From positions 186,001 to 250,000 of the forward strand of contig JAYEVG010000081.1 of NCBI GenBank assembly GCA_036346395.1: 64,000 nt of DNA. Direction: 5' to 3'. Below are positions 34,301 through 46,300 of this stretch, piece by piece. A program made the translations under genes and the position numbers. Source of the stretch: Hsuehochloa calcarea (lineage: Eukaryota; Streptophyta; Magnoliopsida; Poales; Poaceae). Under the pieces are notes generated by a model. The model saw only the letters and a program-made list of their open reading frames with translations, was not told where the DNA came from and made no database searches. Positions within the stretch are counted from its first letter, which is position 1. The number at the start of each line of letters is the position of its first letter.

Positions 34301-37300
34301 TGATCAGTGATCTGATCAGCTGACATAAGCTGCATAGTAAGCTGAGGAACATGAGAGACTGCAGGAACATGAAAAGAAATGGAAAGAGTGCATCGGCCTG
34401 TAACAGGAAGAGAGGTACCATCTGCAGTCTGAACAGTGGAAGGAAAAACTGTGGAACGCACGGAAGTGAGGTGGGTAGAATTTGGTGTAATGTGAAAGGA
34501 AGCACCAGTGTCCAAGATCCACCGAGACGAGATACCTGACAAGGAAGAAGGTGGAGACGAGGAAGACTGTTGAGAAGCTGGAGCCAGATGAGCAGAACTC
34601 AAGGAATCTGAGGATGAGCCGACACCGAGACGCTGGAGCAGAGAGGAGCTGCTGAGTGGCGTCACCAAAGGAGCTATGGCGAGGGGTGCCAACTCCTGAG
34701 TGGGAGGAACCTCTAGAGCCCTTTGGGGGACGTCCACCCCGACGACCCTAGTCCCTCCACTTGTAGCAGTCCTGATACATGTGGCCATCACGCTGGCAGT
34801 AAGTGCAGTGGAGAACGCAGAGAGGCAAAGAACCATCGCGCTACTGGGAGGTCAAGTGAGGCATCACGGTCGGTCAAGAAAAGCAGCGAAGGAGCAGGCC
34901 AAGGCATAAGACGACCTGCATCTGGGCCACGCCAAGGTGACGAGTCTCCTCAGCACGCGCACCCGTGAGGGCCTCCACCAAACTCAGGTGCGGGTGGCGA
35001 GTCAGGAGATGCGTAGTCTCGAACTCAAGTCAGAGACGCGTTAGGAAGTCGTAGAGACGACAAGTCTCCTGGTGAGCACGGAGCCGCACACGCAGGACAG
35101 GATCGCGGTATTCGCCCCGAGAGTCAAGGCGATGCCACACCTAAAACATCTGTTGGTAGAAATCATCCACGGTGGCATCGAGCTGCTAAAGAGAATGCGC
35201 CTAGTGCACGACTAAGAGGTACATAGTGTTACTCGCTGGACTCTTGCTGTTGGTGTTAGCAAGATCCTTACTCTCATGGAGAGGATGACACTTGGAGATG
35301 AGGCAATTTTTCTTTGTTTATTTCTAACACAATGCCATGCCAACTCGAGGGTTGGGGATACATATTTATAGGTCGCCAACCACCAAGCATATGCTAAGAT
35401 GTTTGTCTAAGATCTTTGTACAAGGACAGTCAAGATGTCGTCCTTAAAGCTGCTGCCCTATGATGATCAAGATCGCATCCTTGACCATGTGTTGAGCCCC
35501 ACAAGCACCGACAAAACACAGAGACTTCTCCATCATTCTCCCCTAAGTCTTGTGTGTCTCCTTGTGAGGAATCGAGCCATCCCGATCCGGGCGAAGTTCA
35601 CGAACTTGATCCGCCAAGAGACTTGGTCGGGAAGTCATGAAATGGTCTTGGGTGTTGATGTAGTTGGCGGATACTCCTTCATCCAGCAAACCGATGAAGT
35701 GATACCTCACCCGGATGTGCTTGCTGCGCTCATGGAAGACGTGGTTCTTCGCCAAGGCCAAAGCGGACTTCTCGCCCACCCTGAGTTCTCATCGCCTCCG
35801 CGATCTCGCCAAGAGATCGCAGCGTACCGAGCCACCACGAGCCTGGGTAGAAGCGGTAGTGGGTGCAATGTACTCTGCCTCACACCTAGACAAAGCCACC
35901 GCTTTCTTGCTTGACCGATCGCCACCGACGGACACTTGCCGAGGAAATCTGGCGTACCGTGGTGCTCTTGCTCGTGTCGATGTCGCCGGCGTGGTCATTG
36001 TCATATGCATTCGGATGAAGCCTTGCGTGGTAGTGCAAGCCGTGGTCGGAGGTGCCCGCGACGAAGCGGAGGATCCTTTCACTACCTTTGGTGTTCCGCT
36101 CGTCGGTCGCTTCCATGAACCGGCCGACGAGCCGATGGCGAACGCTAAGTCCGGTCGGCGTGTGGACAAGGTAGCGAAGGTCGCCATTAATGCGCCGCAG
36201 ATCTTGCGTCGCGTCTACCTCTCCGCAGTACTCTCACGACTCACAAATGACCTCCATAGGAGCGTGAGTGGGTTGCGATCGGTGAGGCCGCCACCCACGA
36301 TGCGCTTGGCGAGGCGGTCCGCGAAGAGAGATGCCGAGTCGTCCCGCGGACCTCGATCCGAGGTAGAAGGAGAGGGCCCGAGGTCGCTCATCCGGAAGGT
36401 GGCCTTCATCTCCGCTTTGAATGCCTCGATCTCCTCCTCCTTGGTACCGGTGATCACAAGGTCGCCGACGACGCCTATCGCCAGGACATTGCCTCCCTTG
36501 CTCGCCAGAGACCGCGGCCTCGTGAGCGTTCTGCCGAATCCCATTTTCTTGAGGTGGAGTCCACTTGGCGTTCCAAGCTCGCGGTGCCCGCCGCAAGCCG
36601 CAGAGGGCCTTGCGCAGCGAGGACCTTGCTCTCCTTGCCGGGATGATGAATCTGGCACAAGCGACGAGACCTCCTCCTTCAAGTCGCCGCTGAGAAAGCG
36701 GCACTTGACGTCCATGTGATGAACGCATCACCTCCCGGGCTGCGAGGCAGGAGGAGACGACGGACTCCATCCGCAACAAAGTATAAAGGCATCGTCGAAG
36801 TCGACTCCTCCCGCTGGGACGGCCACGTGCCACGAGGCGCGCTTGTGTTTGATCACCTCTCCACCTCGTCTTTCTTGAGCTTGAAGACCCACTTGAGAGA
36901 TGGCGTGGTGGCCGTGGAAGATCGCCGGCCCCACGCGTCTTGTTTCGCTGACGGCGTCCATCTCCTCCTCGCATCGCAAGACGCCATGCCGCTCTCTCTC
37001 CATCTCGGCGAAGGAACAAGGCTCGCCGCCGTCTGCTGCAAGGTGCAGCCCTCTTGAGGTCGCGCAAGGCCGCGCCAGTGGACCGGCCGCCGAGGAGGTC
37101 GCCCACGCGATGCAGTGAGCAGAGAGGCTCGCCGCCGTGGTAGCGTCGATCGCGATCCTCGCGTTGAGACGGAGTGGCGAACTCCACCCGCGCCGCTCGT
37201 TGTGGGTCGGCCGCCGGTCCGAGCTGAAGGAGTAGGTCGCAGGTGTAGGAGGCGGCGTGGCGGCGTCTTGGGCGTGGCGAAGGACTTGCCGGAGATGGTG

Positions 37301-40300
37301 GCGAACGAGGCGTGGGGTAGGCCTACCGGAAGAAGATGAGCCGGCTCTCCGCCTCCTCGGTGGACGTGAGTCGACGATGAAATCGCCGGTCATCGAGTCG
37401 AGCCGTCATCCACCATCTTGCCCACGCCCTCGCCGCCGCCGAACACGACGCCACGCTGCGTGATCTTGCGTCTGCGCCGTGTCGCAGGTCGAGGACGCGG
37501 TAGGCCTTGGCGCCGCCGCGTAGCCGATGAAGACCCTGGCGTGCTCGGCCGTCGAGCTTGCCGACGTGGTTAAGCTCCTTGACGAAGGCAGCACCAAGAC
37601 ACGGAGGTGGTTCACCGCGGGCTTGCGCGCCGTGCTGTGCCTCGATGGCGCCTTGCCGCCGAGGGCCTTGGTGAAGCGGTTGAGCGGTGTAGAGCGGCAG
37701 TCATTACCGCTCACCCGATGAAGTGCCGGATCCCTCTCGCTGAGAGAGGCGCGGCGGTGGCCACCACCGTCTCGTTGCGGCGTTCGACGACGCCTTCTCA
37801 CGGGGTGTACTGCGCGAGAAGCGACGATGGATCCCTCGTCGGCGAAGACGCCATAAACTCGGCCGCGTGAACTCACCGCCGTTGTCCGTGCGTAGGACCC
37901 GGCTTGTGGCGCGCTCGCCTCGCAAGAACTTGAAGACGCTTGATGGCGCCCGCGTGGCCGCCTTGACGTCGGCGAAAGGTGATACCACATGTAGCGGGAC
38001 ACATCGTCGACGAGGAGGAGGAAGTAGCGCCGCCTCAGTGTAGCCGGTGTCACGGGGCCACAGAGGTCACCGTGTCGAGCTCCGGCTCTCCTTGGCGCGA
38101 AGCTTCGCTGGCGAGGAAGGAGCCGCCGCAGCTTGGTGAGGACGCAGTGTCGCAGAATCGCTCCACGTGGTCGACGCGCGGCATGCCCCGCATCATCTCC
38201 TTGCCGCCGAAGCCGTCTTAGGGCCTCAAAGTTGAGGTGCCCAAAACGCCGTGCCGCCACCCAAGCGTCGTCGTCGCGGGTCGCAAGACACGAGAGGTTG
38301 CGCCACTGCGCGTGAAGGGCGTAGAGGCGGTTGCTCTCTGCTGACCTTGACGAGAGCCGTGGCGATGATCCAGATCTGTGACGACCGTGCTCGATCTCCA
38401 CGCGCGATCCGTTCTCATCCACCGCCCCAAGTCGATGATGGAGTTCCTCAACGCGGGGATGTAGTAGACACCGGAGCGGCCGGTGCTCGCCGATCTTGGC
38501 GATTTAAGACGACGAGCCGACGCTTTGATCTCCACGGCGGGCGTCGCCGAACTTGACGGTGCCTCGAACGCTGGGTCGAGCTCGGAGAAGAACTCCGCCG
38601 CCCGGTCATGTGGTGGGTGGCGCGGTGTCGAGGCACCACCCGTCGGTCTTGTCGTTGTCGGAATCGCAGCCGAGGAGGCGTGTGCTTTTGGCTCGTCAAG
38701 GTGGAGGAGAGCCCGCCGCGGCGGTGCTGGCAGGAGGTAGTTCGATGCTCGCATGAGCAATGAAACGGCATTGCTTCCTCCTCTCGTCGCTGACGCTGGG
38801 CTGGCCGCGTCGTGGTGCCGACACTCCTTGGCCCAATGACCAAGCTTGCCGCAGATTGTGGCAAGAGTCGCCTCGCTTGCTTTTGCTTGCGGTAGCGCCG
38901 CTGCTGGCGCCCACGATCATTACCCTCAAGACGTCCTCGCGCCCATGCTCGGCGTCTTTGCGCGGCTTGCGCTTGCTGCATGCTTGCGTCATTGTCGTGG
39001 AAGAAGGCTCTTCTTCCCCGTCACCTTAATGGCGACCAGCTGTTCCGAGCGAGGAGGAGCTTCCGCCAATGGAGACGGGTCCCGAGAGGCGATGTGGCTC
39101 ATCGCCGCCAACAACCTTGAGGCGACCGCGCCTCCTCGATTGTCATCGTGGAGAGATCCAGCGAGAGACTCGATCGAGCGAGCCGCCCGCTTGTACTTCT
39201 GGGACGCATGAAGAGCTTTTCCACGCCTCTCCTCGCCGTAGGTGTCGTCGCCGAATCGCGCACCTTCCGCAACAGAGTGTTGAGACGAGAACAAAGTCAT
39301 CCACGCCCTCACTTTGGCTTGAAGGCCAAGTGCTCCCACTCCGCGCGAAGTGCTCGCAATGTAGACTTCTGGCGCGGTCGCTGCCGCCGTCGTCTTCGCG
39401 GCGATGGCGTCCCAAGCCTCTTTGGCGACCGCTTGTTGGTAGCGAAGCGCATCTCAAGCGGATCGCAGTGATGAGAGCATCCGGCGCCGTCGATCCCGGT
39501 CGTAGTCGACGTCGCCGTCACGGATCGCATCCCACATATGCCGCGCTGGAGTTTTACCTCATCATCGCAGCCCGCTCGACATAGTTGGTCTTGGTGAGGT
39601 AGGCCACTTCGCCGCCAGGCCGACGCGCCCCGACGCATGACTGGTACCGTGGTGACCATGGTACCGTCACGGGAGAGAGCCGCGTCGCCGTGAAGGCCGC
39701 GCTCTCCGTCGACCAGTCGCCGCCGCCGTCTGCGCGCCTCCTCCAGAGGCGCCACCGCCGCTGCGTCCATGCCCGTCTGCACGCCGCCGGCGCCGTGCGC
39801 GCTTGTTCGCGCTGCCGCTTCGCGCCGCCATGGCCTCCCTCTCCGTGCTCAAGGTCCGCGTCGGTATTTATGCATCACGGATATGGAGTCGCTTTATTCC
39901 GCCATGCAGAGCCTTGACCTCCATTCGCCGCCACACGCCAGACTCGCCGCCGCCGCCGCTTCGTTTGGCTTCCGCTCGCCATTCGCCGCCGCCGCCGCCG
40001 CCTTGACGCTTTTTCCGCCGCATTGCGGTGATCTCTGCCGCGCCTTCGCTCGCGCTCTTTCTGGCTGAAGACTCGGCCGTCTCACGACGCCGAGTGCTCG
40101 AGGCGACCGAAGGCCGAGATCGCCCTGCGGACATGGCGCGCCATTGGGGCCTGTCGCGTGGAGAGAGGGTTGCTTCGACGAGCCGCTTCCGCCTCCGGAG
40201 AGAGTGAGCGGGAGACCGAGCTCGCTGGCCGCTACCGGTGGGGTCAGCCGCGAGGTCGAGACGGAGATGAGCAAGAGATGCTCAAGCTACTGAGGATAGT

Positions 40301-43300
40301 AAGGCTCGATACCACTTGTTACTCATTTGGACTCTTCTTTGTTGGTGTTAGCAAGATCCTTACTCTCATGGAGAGGATGACACTTGGAGATGAGGCAATT
40401 TTTCTTTGTTTATTTCTAACACAATGCCATGCCAACTGAGGGTTGGGGATACATATTTATAAGTCGCCAACCAAACCAAGCATATGCTAAGATGTTTGTC
40501 TAAGATCTCGCATAAGGACAACCAAGATGCATCCTTAAAGCTGTCTCTATGACATCAAGATGTCGTCCTTAAAGCTGTCTTTGTCCTATGACAGTCAAGA
40601 TCTTTGCCCTATGACATCAAGATCTTCGTCCTTAAAGCCGCTTTCCTATGATACCAAGATGTCGTCCTTGACCATGTCTTTGAGCCCCACAAGCACCGAG
40701 ACAAAACACGAGACTTCTCCATCACATAGCATCACCATCGGTGGTAGTGAGCTCGGAGGTGCTCCCACATAAGCTGTGTCGTCGACAGCTCTGCCACATT
40801 CATGGAGATGGCCACCGCATGCTACCCATCGAATGGCAAGAGCACGAGTCTCGGCATCCTACGGCGCTCGAGAGCGCAAATTTTAGATCGGTAGAGCTCT
40901 AGGGCCTCCAGTGCAGCATTGACAGCCTCCTAAGCCGCTCGACCGCACTGGCAGAAGAGCAGCAGAATCGGCGATGTAGGGCAAAGCGTACCGATCGCAC
41001 CTGATGGAAGAGAGCGTGAATCGGCGATGTAGGGCGAGCGGACGGGGTGCTCGCGGTGAGATGACCCTAGAGACGCGGGTCGTTAAGGTGAATCCTCAAG
41101 TGAATAGTCCACTCCCAGAAATTTGTCATGTCGAACCGAACGGGGAGCGAGATGGCGAAGGAGCCTCCGGTAGAAGCCATCTGGGATGACTTGACCGGTT
41201 CCGGAGTCGGAAGTCGATGTGCTAAAGAGATCCAGGTGGAGCCCCTTTTTTTACCAGAGAAGCCGGAGCAGAAGGAAGCCGAATCTAAAGCCACAGGCTC
41301 AGCGAAGCAGAAGCCCACCGGCTCCGAGTAGATCGGCGAGCGGCATGGAGCCGAGCCACGGCCATCAAGAAAAGAAATAGAGCAGGGACTCTACTCTACT
41401 CGGCGGCGTCGAGGTGGCGGCAAGAATGCAAAGCGACACGACTTCACAGGCGATGTCAGTTGAAGAGAGCAAAGCTCTTGCGGCACCATGCGAAGAAGAG
41501 CGCGGCAGTGGCCAGGACTGACACCGGATCCAAAGTGGGAGCCCAGATCCGGCGATGGGAAGGCTAACAATGAGATATCTGGCGTTGGCGCCTGAGGAGA
41601 GCAGCGGGAAGGCTGGCGGTGGGAGCAGAGGAACAGGGGAGCTGCGATGGGAGCAGCAGGGACAGGGGAAGAAGACAGGGAGGGTGGCGGCGGCGGCGGC
41701 TAGCAAGCCCTAACCCTAACCCTAGCCTTACTCTGATACCATGTTGGAATGAGACATCTTGTCATTTTCAATGGGCCAAGGGGCATATAACATGTACAGG
41801 GTTGCCAATAAGCAAAGTACACCCTAGACTATATACATATCTAACACAACTGTGCCAGCGGCTAACCCTGCCCTCGTTCCATGATAAACCCCCAAGCCAA
41901 GCTTCTCTTCTGCTCACTCAAATTGTCTCTCCCACTATGTATTTCCCATTGTCAGCAAATGTAGCACAGTTGGCGAACAAAACTGCAAAAGGGTCATTCT
42001 TAATTTTCCATTTGCTTAGTTCAGAGAAACCATGTACTGATGGCACTAAGATACTAGACGCCCCTTGTGTAACACACTAACACAAGTAACTGTCTACCCA
42101 GCAAAAGGGCACTCACATGGCCCTGCATCTGGCACATTTGCACACAGCCTATTAGCCATAGTAGCAAGTGACCAGCCTTTTTTATTCGGCAGAGACAGCA
42201 ATCATCTATCATTTTAGGGTGCTAATGATCATTGTATTTGTATAACTGTGTGGTAAGTATAACTCATATGAAATAACATGCTATTGTATTGGGGTTTTAC
42301 CAGCAATGATTTCACCGGACGACCAATTGGTCTAATCTCCTCATCAAAAGTGCCTGTGGCCAAATGCTTATCTAGTAACGCATCCTGTAGCAAAAAGGCA
42401 GACAAATGTCATTTACTGAATTAATTAATCAACCAATACACGGAGAATTTCAACAAGAACATGTCTGAAAAACATATACTTCAATACCTTTGCTACAAAG
42501 ATATCTTTGCACCATTTTGAAACATCATCGTCCGACTTTGGCATCTCAATCATTGCATGGCGTTTCATGCGAACATGTACCTAGAGAAACAATGACGGAG
42601 TAAATTTATTTGATACCAAAGGAAGTGTGCGTTAAAATTTTTATTCCATTTATTATGACTGTATATCCAGAGATAAAATTCCCGGCCGGTTACCGGCCGG
42701 GGTTCGGGATCCAAAATCCCGGCCGGTTTTCCCGGGTTGTGCAAGTTCAAATTTCAAATTTCGAATTTCGGTTGGTTTTTAAGCAAATTCAAACGAAATT
42801 CAACCGGATTTTTCCCGGGAAAACAGGTATTGCCGGGATTCGGTCCGGTAATGGTTTTTTTATCCCTGTGTATATCCAATTTGATTTGAAGACTTCAGTA
42901 GTAGTGAAAAAATAATCAATTCATTTCAGTAAGTAGTTGATAAAACACTGTTTCCTGATTGGTCTGTGTTAAGATATTCATGATGTTATAAAACTTACCA
43001 CTGAAGATTGCCCTTTCAAAATCCGCAGCATTGTTGGCTGAGGTGAATCTTTTGGAATTATTACTGTTATATCATATATAGCTGGAACAAAATCTCGCAT
43101 AACGCTTACAGCTGATACAAATCCCTGGGATTTTCCACAAGAGGTATCAGTACATAGATTTAATGTTGCAAAACATATAAAAGTGACAATAAGAAACAAA
43201 TACAGAGGCAAATGCATGATACAACCATGTATTCTCAATAACTAGTATTCCAAACTGTCATGAACTGACCACTCAGCCACTCCATAAAGCAGAGAAAACG

Positions 43301-46300
43301 AGTACTCAATATTATACTAAAAGTATTACAGCCATAAGTTGTAAATAACTACTACTCTAAATTCTTGTGTTAGAACTTCATGATTAAGCTTTACAATTGT
43401 ATCTTTTCGGCTGGTTGCTTTTTTATAACTTCTCTTGACTGTCCATTTTATCAGTAAACTAAAAAGGTTCTGATTTGAAGCCCAAGAATTTACATTGAAC
43501 ATTAGCATTGTTAGGTCCTTTTAAGGAATGTAGTAGAACACAGGAATTGCTAGGGAATAGCAAAGTACCTTAGTACGTGGAATCAGTACATTTCTAGGGG
43601 CTGGCAAGCCCTGTGAAGCTGCATACTCCTGAGCTGCTAGAAGCTTTGCTGGAGTAAAGCGAGTACCCTCAACGAAAAGGGCTAGCCAGAATGGTCTTGG
43701 GAAGTCCTTCAACCTTTGGAGGCCCCACTATACACAAGAGTAACAAGATCACTAAGATTAAAAAAAAAAAAGAAACACTCAAGTTCCATGTATAGGTAAG
43801 GTGGAAAGTTACTTTTAGTGTGATCTCATCCTTTGCCCAGCTCCTCTCCAAAAACAGGTATTCTGCAAACCACATGGACCAGCCAATAACCTGCAACAAA
43901 TGATCAAAACAACATCATAAGTATCAAGCATATACTATAGCAGAAGACATGACAAAGTTAACTCATGTTTTACTGAATACTCAAGCGGGGTTTAAATTTT
44001 AAAAGCTGGCATTTCTGCATCATTAAGATATTAGTGCACTGATACCTTAAGCCATAAGTCTCCAGTCATTTCCACAGAACGGAAAACAAATATACTAATT
44101 CTCTATTCAGAATTTCTACCAAAACCAGCTTCAACTGTTGTGGTCTTTAGCACTGGTATTAACTTCAGTTTTATTTATACTGCCATTCCATATTGGCCAG
44201 CTTCCATGACAATAGGCTGCATTTATATCGTTACATGTAACAGTGCTTGTATGCCTACAGTTATGTCATCAGAAACACTTATTTATTTTTGCTTATAGTT
44301 ATCACTTATCAGAAACTTTGGATCTTGGACCACTTAATTGTCAACCAACTTTTGCTACTTACAGCAACAAATTGATCAATGCCTGCTTGCTGATACTCTA
44401 AGTCCATATAAAAGTCAAGTGTTATCAATTTTACTCAGCCTTCAGTTGATTCACTATTGATACTTAGCAGTTGGTGCAGTAGTATCTCAAGGATAGCAAA
44501 TCTTCTAGCAATATTTGCTATCAAATTTGCTTCGAACGCATTTGTCAACTGAAATCCATAACCATTATGGTGATAACATATAACATGATAAAGCAATATG
44601 TTATCATAATTTTAGTCCTAGAGACAAGTTTCAACTCCCCAATTGTTTTCTTTTTCTTTCTTACTAATATGTTATCATAATTTTAGTCCTAGAGACAAGT
44701 TTCAACTCCCCAATTGTTTTCTTTTTCTTTCTTACTTTTGCCAATAACAGCTTTGCACACAAACTTTAATGTCAAAAGTACTAGCCGATGAAAATCTAAA
44801 TTGTAAAATTACATGTCACGGTAAAATATATATGAGCTAGCTAACTCACTGGGAGGGATTTTGATGATTTCTTCATGACAGCGAGTGCACTTCCTAGGCA
44901 TCCAGAGCGCTGAACACATGCCCACAAAAAGGAGTCTCAGATGATTTATTATCTATTACAGACAAATCTGAACATACTGAATTGCCAGTAAAAATTACTA
45001 TTTTCTAACAAATGTTCAACAAGATAGAAGATAATAACCTGCGCCAAAATCCATCCAATAAGCCAATCAATATCGCTCCGATGATTTGATATGACTAGTG
45101 CATGCTCTTTACCTATAGAATTTTTCAGATAGGCTTGCATCAAAATCTTTTCTCTCTCTCTCTCTCTCTTGAGCTGACATGGCGAATAATGTAAGCACCA
45201 GGAATTCATGTAAGAAAATCTTAAAATTCGACTACTCACCCATCGACCGGTAAGTTTCCTCATCGGCATGCAGTTGTACCTGCAGAACATGTGTTGAAGT
45301 TATTTCGGGGTCAGGAGATAAAACAAAAGCTAAAATTGTTTTGGTTCCTAAACATCACTGTATAATAAGTACTTAAGCAGTACGTTCATTCAGATTTACT
45401 GATGAAAAGGTACAAACCAAAAACCTTCATTGGCATTTGGATTGTTGTACAGTTGGACCATTTATGTAATTGTTAGTCGCCATAATTTGATTGATCACAT
45501 TTAGTACTATTAAGTTTACTGCTGTAATGCTGCAGAAAATACAGTTAACTATCTTTCATTTTTAGTTCTACAAGCCAAATACCAACCCCAGCAGCAGCAG
45601 CAGTACCAGTTCATGCACTAATATGGCCAAGTTTCCACATTCCCAGCATATGCAACTAAAGCTCACGTAGAAATTGTCCAGCACTGTAAAAAAAATAGAG
45701 TCCATGTTCCATGCAGAAATCCACATGTTATTATCATTGTAAAACTAGTGTATGCTCTACCAAGAAAACTTCAGTACATGCCTGGCATTGCCACATATAG
45801 CTGATCGTATAGATTTCACTTGAATCTTAAAAAAAATCCAAAAACATGAACTAAATAGCCACTTAAGATAGCACCTCCAATTGATTCCCAAGAACAGACT
45901 AGTTCAGAGCATGAATCTTAGCATCTGTATACATCCAGACATGGTCTTGATGATGAGAAACCAACCTAAACCGGCCACACTCAACATTCCTATCTATCCA
46001 AAAGGCAGCACTGCCAATTTGTATAGAGTGTCATCTCCATGCTAGTCTGCCAGTACAACCTCCGAACACATCCCATTTAAGTTTAGCCAAGAAATTAGGT
46101 TATTGGTCCCTATCAATGCTCCTAGCAGTGTAGTTGGATTATTAAAAGGACTAAGGCTGCATTTATGAATGTGATGTATTGAAAAACTAAGTTCTTTAAA
46201 CTGCTTTGCATATTTGATCTGATTTGACGATTATGTGTACCAGGTTTTACTAGGATGTGGCACTGAAAATAGCTCTTTTGCACAACTTACTTATTAATGG

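Larger units (their letters stand above)
35227..40724 (-). mobile_element. Inner Ty1-copia element nested in the outer one (5.5 kb)
   Basis: LTRs at 35227-35535 (309 bp) and 40317-40724 (408 bp) share TGTTACTC ... CTTCTCCATCA. The target duplication is CATAG at 35222-35226 and 40725-40729, within the gag region of the outer element. The primer-binding site (minus strand GTGGTATCGAGCC, about 40303-40315) and a purine tract (minus strand GGGGAGAA, about 35536-35543) are in place. The body is very GC-rich and full of frameshifts, with recognisable gag knuckle, integrase, reverse transcriptase and RNase H pieces. It is minus strand, like its host. Confidence 0.92.
31844..41846 (-). mobile_element. 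Outer Ty1-copia element with about 100-bp LTRs, in LPAT2 intron
   Basis: LTRs at 31844-31942 (99 bp) and 41742-41846 (105 bp) share TGTTGGAATG ... ATATACATATCTA(G/A)CA. The target duplication is CAACT at 31839-31843 and 41847-41851. The primer-binding site (minus strand TGGTATCAGAG, 41731-41741) abuts the 5' LTR, and the polypurine tract (minus strand GTTTGAGGGGAG, 31943-31954) abuts the 3' LTR. It lies in the same orientation as the host gene. Minus the inner element it is 4.5 kb, a normal copia size. Protease, reverse transcriptase and RNase H are recognisable but broken. CCCTAA repeats follow the primer-binding site, as at 420-434. Confidence 0.92.
31554..42300 (-). other. 10.7-kb last intron of the LPAT2 gene
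   Basis: The donor is GTAAAACC after codon Leu at 42301; the acceptor is GGAACAG before 31553. Both sides keep the frame. Removing the copia insertion (10,003 bp plus one 5-bp target copy) leaves 739 bp, an ordinary plant intron length. Native intron sequence remains at 31554-31838 and 41852-42300. Confidence 0.9.

Noticed and set aside
35715..36719. A 334-codon plus-strand frame
   Set aside because: It is antisense to the inner copia reverse transcriptase-RNase H region.
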